NCBI RefSeq assembly: GCF_014202225.1
Contig: NZ_JACHGE010000002.1
Location: 302,541-366,540, forward strand
Direction: 5' to 3'
Source of the DNA: Algibacter amylolyticus
GTDB taxonomy: Bacteria > Bacteroidota > Bacteroidia > Flavobacteriales > Flavobacteriaceae
DNA length: 64,000 nucleotides
Shown: one piece after another, positions 8,582-16,045 of the stretch
Layout of the letters: every line of letters begins with the position of its first letter
Numbering within the stretch: position 1 is the stretch's first letter
Made by a program: the position numbers and the translations under genes
Notes under the pieces: generated by a model
Told to the model about the DNA's origin: nothing
What the model saw: only the letters and a program-made list of their open reading frames with translations
Database searches by the model: none

Positions 8582-9337
8582 TTAGTTTTTTAAGCCAGAA
8601 GCAGATTTAAGTTTTAACTCGCCTGTGCCAACAGGAATTTTAAATTGCACATAAACAGGAATCTTGTTTTCATCGGCAGATAGCCATATGGTTCCATTTA
8701 CCTTAGAGTTTGTAGCAGAACCCATAGAAAGCTTGTAGCAAGCCTTTTTACCTAAAGCGGTAGATATGGTTTCTTTTCCTAAATAAGTCACTTTGGCCTT
8801 TACCTCTTCACGATCAAATAAAATAGTAAATATTTTACTCGTTCCAGAACTTAGGTTTGTTAAATCGAATGTTCTTATGGTATATAATGTCGAGATAATA
8901 TCTTTTGTGTCTGCACCAATAGAAACTGTTTTTTTCTGTACCCAATTGTTTTTCTTGGTTTGTACCGTTTTAACTGTATTGGTTTTATGGCTAAAGGTGT
9001 ATTTCATGTTTTTAAAATAGCTACCTTCATTAATTTCGCGGTTATGTAAGTATGGTGTTAGGGTTTTTGGGCTTACATAAGTTTCGTATAAATCTCTAAT
9101 TTTAAAGAAACTGTCCCATTTACTATAAGTAAAAGCTCTACATTTTAAACGTAAAAGTGTGGCTTTCGATGTTTTAACGGTGCTGGTTTCCATGGTGACT
9201 TCGGCCAAATCGGTTAAAACTCCAGACATGTTGTAAGATGCTGTGTAGGCTAGTTTTTCATTGCTTCCAATAGCGCTATTCTGTGCATTTATTGTTATCG
9301 AAACAAAAAATAATACCAATAAAGAGATACGAATCAT
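8582..9337 (-). CDS. DUF3108 domain protein, exported
   Basis: This 251-residue protein has a clear signal peptide (MIRISLLVLFFVSITINAQ). The mature chain begins with NEKLAYTASYNMSGVLTDLAEVTME and continues through YSKWDSFFKIRDLYETYVSPKTLTPY, the hallmark of DUF3108, and ends with a WLSADENKIPVYVQFK strand. The family is periplasmic, all-beta and of unknown biochemical role. It is upstream of, and likely co-transcribed with, the small acidic membrane protein. Length is normal for the family. Confidence 0.85.
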   Translation of the reverse strand: MIRISLLVLFFVSITINAQNSAIGSNEKLAYTASYNMSGVLTDLAEVTMETSTVKTSKATLLRLKCRAFTYSKWDSFFKIRDLYETYVSPKTLTPYLHNREINEGSYFKNMKYTFSHKTNTVKTVQTKKNNWVQKKTVSIGADTKDIISTLYTIRTFDLTNLSSGTSKIFTILFDREEVKAKVTYLGKETISTALGKKACYKLSMGSATNSKVNGTIWLSADENKIPVYVQFKIPVGTGELKLKSASGLKN

Positions 9338-9504
9338 AAAATATAGTTTTGGTTATAACGAGCTATTTATCATTTATTGTGCCGAAAATACAATGCTAAT
9401 AATTATTATGCTAATTTATTATTTTTTTATGGTTACCGTTTACTGATTTTTGTCATAGTTTTTAAGGGAGAAATACAATAATTTTAGGTATAAATCTTTG
9501 CGCC

Positions 9505-10347
9505 ATGAAACATATATTATTACCCACAGATTTTTCTAAAAACTCTATAAATGCTATTCATTACGCTTTAAAGTTGTTTAAAAATGAAGACTGTCAATTT
9601 TATATTTTAAACATTCAGAAGGCATCATCCTTTATTTCAGATAATATGATGGCAGTAAATTCATCTACAACTATTTATAAAACCTTAATAGATGCTGCTA
9701 AAAAATCTATATCTAATATTTTAACCACTATTAAAAAAAGTTATAATAACCAAAGGCATGAATTTCACTCTATAGTCGATTACGATAATTTTATAGACTC
9801 TATAAACCAGGTAAGCCAGAAGCATAGTATCGATTTAATTGTAATGGGCACTAAAGGAGCTTCAGGGCTAGAAAAAGTGCTTTTTGGTAGTAATACGGTA
9901 CGTGTAATGCAACGTTGTTTGGTTCCTGTGTTGGCTATTCCCAATGGTTATAGCTATAATGGGATAGATCGTTTGGCATTTATAACCACAAATTCAAAAC
10001 AGTTTAAAACTGGCGAGTTAGATATTTTAACCCAATTTGTAAACCAAAATAACGCTGCTTTGGATGTGCTTCATCTTTCCGATGAAAATAATTTACTGTA
10101 TCGTGCTCAAGATAATACAGATTTCTTTTCAAGCCATTTTAACAATTTAAAACACCACTACCTAAATACAACAAGTAGTAAGCTGTTTAAAGATGTTAGC
10201 GCATTTATTAAAGAAGACTATATAGATATTCTTGCTATAGTTAATAAAAAACACTCCTTTTTAGAACGTTTATTTACCACCCATACCGTGGAGAGGCTCG
10301 CCTTTAAAATAGATATTCCCCTTTTAGTTCTGCAACATAAAGACTAA
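9505..10347 (+). CDS. Tandem universal stress protein (UspA family)
   Basis: This 280-residue cytoplasmic protein contains two Usp folds, about 1-145 and 150-280. The first ends with GTKGASGLEKVLFGSNTVRVMQ, the nucleotide-binding G-x2-G-x9-G-(S/T) signature, so it may bind ATP. The second domain is degenerate and lacks a comparable glycine motif. Such two-domain proteins respond to starvation or stress in many bacteria. It is monocistronic and divergent from the DUF3108 gene. The ATG at 9505 directly precedes the typical KHILLPTDFS start. Confidence 0.92.
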   Translation: MKHILLPTDFSKNSINAIHYALKLFKNEDCQFYILNIQKASSFISDNMMAVNSSTTIYKTLIDAAKKSISNILTTIKKSYNNQRHEFHSIVDYDNFIDSINQVSQKHSIDLIVMGTKGASGLEKVLFGSNTVRVMQRCLVPVLAIPNGYSYNGIDRLAFITTNSKQFKTGELDILTQFVNQNNAALDVLHLSDENNLLYRAQDNTDFFSSHFNNLKHHYLNTTSSKLFKDVSAFIKEDYIDILAIVNKKHSFLERLFTTHTVERLAFKIDIPLLVLQHKD

Positions 10348-10445
10348 GTATGTTTATAAATAGGCTGTTTTCTGTTTTATGCATTCATGCTGTAACAATT
10401 TTTGGTTTTCTTCGTCATATAAGTATCAATCAATAATTAATCATC

Positions 10446-10784
10446 ATGAAACAAGACAATCAACTTTTAGTCATTACACATTTAAGTCAGTTAATAACCT
10501 TAATAACCGGTTTTGGTAGTTTACTATTACCATTAGTGCTGTGGCTTACTCAAAAAGACAAAGTGTATCACATGGATACCCATGGCAAAAACATCCTAAA
10601 CTTTCAATTAAGTTTAATAGTTTGGTGCATAATCTGCGTACCGTTAATTTTATTATTTGGTTTAGGTCTGGTAGGCTTTGCAGTTTTAGGTATTGTATCT
10701 ATAATTTTCCCAATAGTTAATGCAGTAAGAGCAAGTAGAGGCGAAGCAGCACACTATCCATTAACATTTACTTTTATCTCTTAA
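10446..10784 (+). CDS. DUF4870 (Tic20-like) small membrane protein
   Basis: This 112-residue protein has an N-terminal hydrophobic stretch (ITLITGFGSLLLPLVLW), a short polar loop with H-G-K-N-I-L-N-F-Q, and two further helices. The L-x-P-L-x-x-W ... VDxHGKNxLNFQ pattern is the DUF4870 signature. Function is unknown; members are inner-membrane proteins of three to four helices. It lies about 100 bp after the universal stress gene and is followed by a good terminator. Confidence 0.85.
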   Translation: MKQDNQLLVITHLSQLITLITGFGSLLLPLVLWLTQKDKVYHMDTHGKNILNFQLSLIVWCIICVPLILLFGLGLVGFAVLGIVSIIFPIVNAVRASRGEAAHYPLTFTFIS

Positions 10785-10816
10785 TTTTATTAGTTAGTAT
10801 TTTGAACGAGATAAGT

Positions 10817-10846
10817 AAAACGCTCACTTTTTAGTGGGCGTTTTTT
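10817..10846 (+). terminator. Terminator after the DUF4870 gene
   Basis: An 11-bp stem (10817-10827 with 10834-10844, one G-T pair), built on CGCTCAC/GTGGGCG, has a 6-nt loop and a T-run to 10846. Confidence 0.85.
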
Positions 10847-10860
10847 AGTTTAATAATTAT

Positions 10861-10983
10861 TTTGGCGCCAGCCTGCCGGTAGGCAGGTTACCCCGAAATG
10901 GGGTCAGGCTTTCACTACTCGCTCCTCCTTTGTCGGGAGCTCAAACATGCCGTTCAATCCTTAACGCGGGTGTGTTTGCTAGG
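10861..10983 (+). repeat. Dispersed intergenic repeat, copy A
   Basis: The element starts TTTGGCG and ends CAATCCTTAACGCGGG...TTTGCTAGGG. Its ends are imperfect inverted repeats (GCGTTA at one end, TAACGC at the other). Between GGCG and TTACC it carries an extra palindromic insert, CCTGCCGGTAGGCAGG, followed by a CCCC-GAAAT-GGGG hairpin. Three relatives occur at 15783-15950 (minus), 22782-22850 and 39198-39310. Together with the flanking sequence to 11109 it occupies the gap after the DUF4870 gene; no coding frame is seen there. Confidence 0.7.
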
Positions 10984-11109
10984 GTTTGGGGTTGTTTTGA
11001 TTGTTAATACTTTTTCAATTATTTTTTAATTAAGATTACTTTGTTTCTAGGCCTTTATATACAATGTGTTAATTTTTAAGGAAGTTTTTAATTGATGGAT
11101 CGTTTGCTT

Positions 11110-11748
11110 TCATTTAAGCTTCTTATTGTAAAATTTAATTATTGAATATATCTGATAGCATATAATTGAAATCAAAATTAAAATAAGATTTACGTCTTCT
11201 TGCCAGATAAAATTACCCGATATTAATATCGCTATTAAAACGGCTATTAAAACTAAATTTTCTTGTTTATAGAGCCAAAGAAACTTTGATCTAAAAAGCC
11301 ATAATTCCTTAGTTAAACTATGTTTTTTAAACTCTTTAATTGCTCTACTGGGAAGAATGAAATCTATGATTCCTAAATTTTCAGGATAAAGAAAAATACA
11401 AGGTATATCATTTTCTTGATACACTCTTTTTTTCTCGCGATATCGATCTTTTTCTTTTTCGGAAACAAACCATTTACCTAAAAACTCCACATAAAGGCCG
11501 TAATAGGGCAGATAAAAATCTGCTACCCTATGTGATTTTGAATCATTATTTAGTTTTAAAATAGGTACTTCTGCCCTGTATCTTATCCCCTCGGATTCAA
11601 AATATTCTTGTAAAAACAATTCACCTTCTGAGGGTTCATTTTTTTCTAGTTTTATTACCTTCCTATTATTTTGATATTCATTATTACAAGAGTAACATCT
11701 CTTATAGTTAACTTTTACTTCTTTTCTACAATCAATGCAATCTGCCAT
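11110..11748 (-). CDS. Zinc-ribbon, PD-(D/E)XK nuclease-like protein with C-terminal membrane anchor
   Basis: I do not recognise a named family for this 212-residue protein. Residues 1-30 carry four cysteines in two CxxC pairs (C-I-D-C, C-Y-S-C), a probable zinc ribbon. The middle, about 38-135, has the layout of a DUF559/Vsr-like restriction fold: E-x-x-L-x-x-Y-F, then V-A-D-F-Y-L-P, then Y-V-E-F-L-G-K, giving a D...ExxxK-type candidate active site, then Y-x-x-x-D-I-P-C-I-F. The C-terminus holds two hydrophobic helices (about 165-205). It starts 14 bp after the restriction-methylase stop and is surely co-transcribed, so a nucleic-acid defence or accessory role is likely. Membrane tethering of such a nuclease is unusual. 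Confidence 0.6.
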   Translation of the reverse strand: MADCIDCRKEVKVNYKRCYSCNNEYQNNRKVIKLEKNEPSEGELFLQEYFESEGIRYRAEVPILKLNNDSKSHRVADFYLPYYGLYVEFLGKWFVSEKEKDRYREKKRVYQENDIPCIFLYPENLGIIDFILPSRAIKEFKKHSLTKELWLFRSKFLWLYKQENLVLIAVLIAILISGNFIWQEDVNLILILISIICYQIYSIIKFYNKKLK

Positions 11749-11762
11749 AAATATTAATTAAG

Positions 11763-14700
11763 TTAACTGTTTTCTACTATTTGTATTTCCTCATCAGTTA
11801 AGCCATACAACTCATAAACCATTTGGTCTATCTCTTTATCGGTTTGGTTAATTTGGGTTTGTAAGGCTTGTGCTTTTTGTTTGTTGTCTTCAAAGAGGTC
11901 TAGCCACTCAAACTCATCTTTTTTGGTTAAAGTTGGAATTTCTTCTAAGCCTTCTTTAATGCGTAGTTTGTTATTGGCTTTTATGGCTTTGTTAAGCTCT
12001 TTTATAAACTCGCCAAACTCTAACTCGTGCCAGTTTTGGATTTTTTTGGATAGTTTTTCTAGTTGGAATTTTTGTGTGAGGTAGTTTTGGAATTTTGTTA
12101 TTATTAATTGAAAATTATCATTAAGTTTTAAATTTTTATCTGCTCCTATTCTCAATGCATCATTTTTAACAATCTCTGAAATTTTAATTGGAATTTTCTC
12201 TATATATGGCCTTCTAAAATCATAGTAACCTCCTTGTAATGTTGAAGATATATTCTTTAAAAAGAAAAATATTAAACTAGAATTTAAAAGTCCTAATAAT
12301 TCTGTATTTCCTGAACTAATAAAAAAGTTATTATCAGATAGAGAAAACTCTCCTTCAGAATCAATAAAGAAATTTGATTGATTATTAATTCTTGGATATA
12401 TTATTTTAGGCTCTGTTAATAGATGAGAATTTTTACTTCCATACCTGCTTAAACACCACCAATTAAAACGACCTTCTTTAACTTCTGGTCTTTTTTCTAA
12501 TCTTGATTTATTTTCTAAAAGATATTCTTTAATATTTTGATTCGATTCTAAATTATAATCCCAAGGAATAAATAACAGGTAAGTATTTTGAAAATCGACG
12601 GTGTTTCTTTTCACTTCTTTACCCATTAAAATTTTAATAATATTCTTTGATTCACCCAATCTGTCTTTTGCTTCTTGATTTATTATGAACACTTCATTAC
12701 AACCAGTTGAAACACCTCTAAAAATTTTATCATTTACAAATTCTTTCAAGCTCACAGAATTATTTGTAATTTTTATTAATACATCATTAACTTTCTCATT
12801 AATAAAAATCCAATTATCATCATTAATAGAAGATTTATTTACTTTATATTTTTTTAACTCTAAAGAATTAATTGGATCACTTGTACAATCTCTTTTATTA
12901 ATTTCAGAATACAAAAAAGTTTTGGCTTTATAATTTGGGTTTTTATTTAAAACATAAATAATTGGATAGGTTGTGGCATCAGCAAAAACAGGATAATCGT
13001 CAAAATCTAATAGCAATTCTAAGTTTGCGTCTTCTTTCATTACTTTTCTTATGTTTTTACCATAAGTTGCTTTTAGAAATTTATTAGGTAGAATAAAAGA
13101 AAACAATCCTTTTTCGTTCATTAATTTGATTCCTTTTTCAATAAAATAGGTGTATAAATCTGCTACACTATTATAGCATTTATAATTTTTTTCTAAATAT
13201 GGTTTTATCTCTTTAAATAATTCTTGCCTTACATACGGCGGATTTCCAATAACCACATCAAAACCACCTTTGTGTTCGGTTTTAAAGGCTTCTTCTTCAG
13301 TACAGGTTAAAGTATCTATTATGTTTTGTACATCGCTGTTGTGTTCTGGTAACTCGTGTTTAGCTCTGTTGGTTTGTATGTATTTTATGGTGTTGTATAA
13401 TTGCTGGGTTGTTGTAACTTCTTTTGGTGCACTGTATTTTTGTTGCCATAAGGGTTTGTTTTTTGTCTCTTTATCTTGCGCAAGGGGCTTAAGCCCCTTG
13501 TATTGCTCCTTGTAATTCCCCTTGTAATTCCCCTTGTAATTCCCCTTGTAATTCTCCTTGTAAAACTTGTTGCACTCAAAGGACGTGCGCCCTTTTATTT
13601 TTTGCATTATTGCTGGTATTTCCTCTAGGTCGCATGCCAGTAATAAATGAATATGGTCTGCACAAATATTATAGGCTAGTACCTTTAAATCGTCTTCTTT
13701 TACAATGCTGGCAATGGTTTTACTTATTAAAAAATCGTCTTCTGGTGTAAAGTAAATAACATTTGGGTACGGGTTTGTACCCATATCTCTGCGCTCGCGT
13801 ACTTTATATTTTTCCATTCTTTTAGAGGTTCTACTATCATGAATGGCTGTTGTTATGTGGTATATTTTTTTATCTGTTTTTTTAAATACTTTAGGAAATT
13901 GCTCTTGCCAGTTAAAGGCTTTATCGCCTGCAATAGCTTTACTATCTATTAAAGAGTTTCCGCATTTAATATTGCTGCTTAAATCGTTTAATTTTCGGCG
14001 TGGTTGTGCCGTACGTAACCAAAGGGATAGTTTTGCGATTTCTACAGACTCCTCGTTTAAATCGACGCCGTAAATATTATTCTCTAAAATGGTGTTTTCT
14101 ATATCTGGAAACTGAAAACCGCCACCTAATACCTTGGTTTTAAGCTCGTCTATATAGGTGTGCTCTTTTATTAAAAAATCTAAAGCTTGATTAAGAAATG
14201 CACCAGAGCCACAAGCAGGGTCGCAAATGGTGAGTTGTAATAGCCAATTTCTGTAATCGTCTAGAATATTAACTAATTTTTTAATGGTGGCTTCGGGTCT
14301 GTTTTTACCCTTAATTTTTCGGCCTTTAAAATACTCTTCTTCTTTAAAACCGAGTTGGGTTTTCTTTTCGTCGCATAGTTTACCAATAGTGTTTTCTACT
14401 ATGTATTTGGTAATGTATTTTGGTGTGTAGAATACACCGTCTTTTTTACGTTTGGATTTTTGCTTATCGAAATCGGCACCTTCAATTTCGGCATTTACAC
14501 TTTCAATTTCATTTAGTGAGTTTTCAAAAATATGCCCTAAAATGTTAACATCTACTTGACTTTCAAAATCGTAGGCGGCTAATTTACTGGTGTGGGTAAA
14601 TAGTAGTTGGCTATCAATTTCCAAACTATCTAGTGTTTTGTCTTCTTTAAATAAACCACCGTTGTATGCATATATTTCGGCACGTTTAGCGGTGCCTGCA

Positions 14701-15653
14701 CGTCCTTGGTCTAGGAAGTTAAAATATTGTTTAAAGAGTGTGTAGAGTGGTCTGTCGTCGCCAAAATCGACATCGTCATGCCATTTGTCTAATATTTGTT
14801 GGGTGCTGTTTGGAGGAAGCAAACCTCTATCTTCGGCGAAGAAAATAAATAGGTAACGGTCTATTAGTTTTTGCGATTTTTTAAATAAGGTGAGCTTAAC
14901 GTTTTTTTCGAGCTTTAGCTGTTCTGCTTTTTCTTCTTCAGATAATTCGTCAAGAGATTGCATTGTTTCTGCTCGTAATGATGCTTGGTTTTTTAAGTTT
15001 TTAGCATTGCGTTTTACTAAATCGCGATATAACTCGCGCTTAAAAAGTGAGTAGTCTTTATAAAATTGTTTTGTTATCTGTTCTTCTTCAACTACCGAGG
15101 CTTCTTTTATTTTTAAGGGTACATTATTAATAATGTTATCCTTTTGTAAGCATAAGTATAATAATGCAAAGCGTTCTGGCGAGAGTTCGAATAGATTAAA
15201 TTCTTCAAACTCTGTGGCATCGTTTATATAGAATCTTAGTTTTTCGAAATTTGAGGTTACTACATAAACACAGCCTTTTTGATTGGCTTTATAATCGAAT
15301 GCTTGTTTGCGTATGCTCTCTAAATCTTTGGTGTTGGTGCCTTTTAGTTCTATTACTGCAATGGCAACATCGTTATTTAAGATGGCACCATCTGCTTTAC
15401 GTGCGTTGTTTTGGTTTTTATATTCGGCTACTAAATTAAAATTAGCATTGGGTTTTAAGGTGTAGTCTAAAATGTTTACAAATAACTCGGTTAAAAATAT
15501 GCCTTGATACTCTTCTTCTTTAGAGCTACGTATATTGTCTTGAATGGTTGGATTAAGGAAATACTTAGTGTATTTTTTATAAGCTTTATCGACTAGGTCT
15601 TTGTCTTGTAAAGTGATGTGCTGTTTTAATACAGATGACTGATATAATGGCAT
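11763..15653 (-). CDS. Type IIG (Eco57I-like) restriction-methylation protein with an internal Y1/RAYT transposase domain
   Basis: This is a 1,296-residue single polypeptide. The nuclease part is N-terminal: K-A-D88-G-A and I-E102-L-K104-G form a PD-(D/E)XK site. A helical linker leads to the N6-adenine methyltransferase: GVFYTPKYI at 406-414, motif I DPACGSGAF at 478-486, Y-G-V-D-L-N-E-E at 528-535, and catalytic NPPY at 804-807. A TaqI-type specificity region and a coiled-coil end follow. Normally the segment between NIKCGNSLID and GGFDVVIGNPPY is short. Here about 204 residues (592-795) resembling an IS200/RAYT HUH transposase are inserted in frame. The gene is first in an operon with the nuclease-like gene at 11110-11748. 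It should modify and cut specific DNA sites and act against phage. Confidence 0.9.
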   Translation of the reverse strand: MPLYQSSVLKQHITLQDKDLVDKAYKKYTKYFLNPTIQDNIRSSKEEEYQGIFLTELFVNILDYTLKPNANFNLVAEYKNQNNARKADGAILNNDVAIAVIELKGTNTKDLESIRKQAFDYKANQKGCVYVVTSNFEKLRFYINDATEFEEFNLFELSPERFALLYLCLQKDNIINNVPLKIKEASVVEEEQITKQFYKDYSLFKRELYRDLVKRNAKNLKNQASLRAETMQSLDELSEEEKAEQLKLEKNVKLTLFKKSQKLIDRYLFIFFAEDRGLLPPNSTQQILDKWHDDVDFGDDRPLYTLFKQYFNFLDQGRAGTAKRAEIYAYNGGLFKEDKTLDSLEIDSQLLFTHTSKLAAYDFESQVDVNILGHIFENSLNEIESVNAEIEGADFDKQKSKRKKDGVFYTPKYITKYIVENTIGKLCDEKKTQLGFKEEEYFKGRKIKGKNRPEATIKKLVNILDDYRNWLLQLTICDPACGSGAFLNQALDFLIKEHTYIDELKTKVLGGGFQFPDIENTILENNIYGVDLNEESVEIAKLSLWLRTAQPRRKLNDLSSNIKCGNSLIDSKAIAGDKAFNWQEQFPKVFKKTDKKIYHITTAIHDSRTSKRMEKYKVRERRDMGTNPYPNVIYFTPEDDFLISKTIASIVKEDDLKVLAYNICADHIHLLLACDLEEIPAIMQKIKGRTSFECNKFYKENYKGNYKGNYKGNYKEQYKGLKPLAQDKETKNKPLWQQKYSAPKEVTTTQQLYNTIKYIQTNRAKHELPEHNSDVQNIIDTLTCTEEEAFKTEHKGGFDVVIGNPPYVRQELFKEIKPYLEKNYKCYNSVADLYTYFIEKGIKLMNEKGLFSFILPNKFLKATYGKNIRKVMKEDANLELLLDFDDYPVFADATTYPIIYVLNKNPNYKAKTFLYSEINKRDCTSDPINSLELKKYKVNKSSINDDNWIFINEKVNDVLIKITNNSVSLKEFVNDKIFRGVSTGCNEVFIINQEAKDRLGESKNIIKILMGKEVKRNTVDFQNTYLLFIPWDYNLESNQNIKEYLLENKSRLEKRPEVKEGRFNWWCLSRYGSKNSHLLTEPKIIYPRINNQSNFFIDSEGEFSLSDNNFFISSGNTELLGLLNSSLIFFFLKNISSTLQGGYYDFRRPYIEKIPIKISEIVKNDALRIGADKNLKLNDNFQLIITKFQNYLTQKFQLEKLSKKIQNWHELEFGEFIKELNKAIKANNKLRIKEGLEEIPTLTKKDEFEWLDLFEDNKQKAQALQTQINQTDKEIDQMVYELYGLTDEEIQIVENS
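13269..13880 (-). mobile_element. REP-associated tyrosine transposase (RAYT/Y1) domain embedded in the methyltransferase
   Basis: Residues 592-795 of the restriction protein read like a complete small Y1 transposase. A first strand, IYHITTAIHDSR, is followed by a helix, then C-A-D-H667-I-H669-L-L-L (the HUH metal motif), then a helix, a low-complexity linker (NYKG repeats), and L-Y-N-T-I-K-Y758-I-Q-T-N, in which Tyr758 is placed like the catalytic tyrosine (Y-I-x-x-N in RAYTs). The borders are sharp: FPKVFK before and GGFDVVIGNPPY after are both standard for Eco57I-type enzymes. The frame is intact, with no separate start codon or stop. Catalytic activity is inferred only from the retained residues. 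Confidence 0.8.
13481..13553 (-). repeat. 12-bp tandem repeats and 20-bp palindrome inside the transposase domain
   Basis: Positions 13494-13553 encode about four N-Y-K-G units from a 12-bp repeat (AAGGGGAATTAC on the coding strand), the last copies being degenerate. Immediately next to them, 13481-13500 form a perfect 20-bp palindrome (CAAGGGG-CTTAAG-CCCCTTG) translated as part of K-G-L-K-P-L-A-Q. The palindrome would form a stem of up to about eight pairs in single-stranded DNA or mRNA, and it overlaps the repeat unit by sharing CAAGGGG. Confidence 0.85.
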
Positions 15654-15782
15654 AAAGGTAGTTGACGTTATTTATGAACTTATAAAAATAGAAATCTTTT
15701 TGTAGGAATTAGTAATATTTAAAAGTTAATTTATAAAACTTGCCAAGTTAGAATAACTACTACATAGTTTTGTGACTGACTT

Positions 15783-15950
15783 TAGCGGATTTGCCCGCGT
15801 TAGGGATTGAAACGGCATCCTTTTTTAAGAGTTATATAGACTAATTTTTACTTTAAACATGCATTTAACTGATAACCACGTCCTTTGTTCTTGCTATGCC
15901 ACTTAAAAAAGATATAGTGGAAAGCCCGACCTTTAGGTAACGCCCAAATT
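15783..15950 (-). repeat. Dispersed intergenic repeat, copy B
   Basis: Read on the minus strand this begins TTTGGGCGTTACC, continues GGTCGGGCTTTCCACTATATCTTTTTT, and ends AAGGATGCCGTTTCAATCCCTAACGCGGG. About 80 bp of unrelated AT-rich sequence lies in the middle compared with copy C. It is placed in the 393-bp gap between the restriction gene and dnaN, opposite in orientation to copy A. Apart from this repeat and the dnaN terminator, the gap holds nothing recognisable. Confidence 0.7.
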
Positions 15951-15980
15951 ATTCAGTTTGCAGTGGCGATTTTGCGCGAC

Positions 15981-16015
15981 AAAAAAAGCAGCAACCTAAT
16001 TAAGATTGCTGCTTT
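15981..16015 (-). terminator. Terminator of dnaN
   Basis: A 10-bp stem, AAAGCAGCAA/TTGCTGCTTT (15985-15994 with 16006-16015), has an 11-nt loop. A U-run on the minus strand corresponds to the A-run at 15981-15987. It lies 30 bp past the dnaN stop. Confidence 0.8.
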
Positions 16016-16045
16016 GTATTATGAGATTCCTGCGTTTGCTAGCAT

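Noticed and set aside
13481..13500. Palindrome as an intragenic transcription terminator
   Set aside because: No T-run follows on the coding strand and the frame continues intact for 570 codons after it.
13494..13553. Possible CRISPR-like short repeats
   Set aside because: The units are 12 bp, directly adjacent without spacers, and lie in a coding frame; no cas genes are in the window.
13385..13579. A 64-codon frame with repeated T-R-G-I-T-R units
   Set aside because: It is another reading of the 12-bp repeats in the restriction gene and has no family resemblance; the real frame is the one giving N-Y-K-G units.
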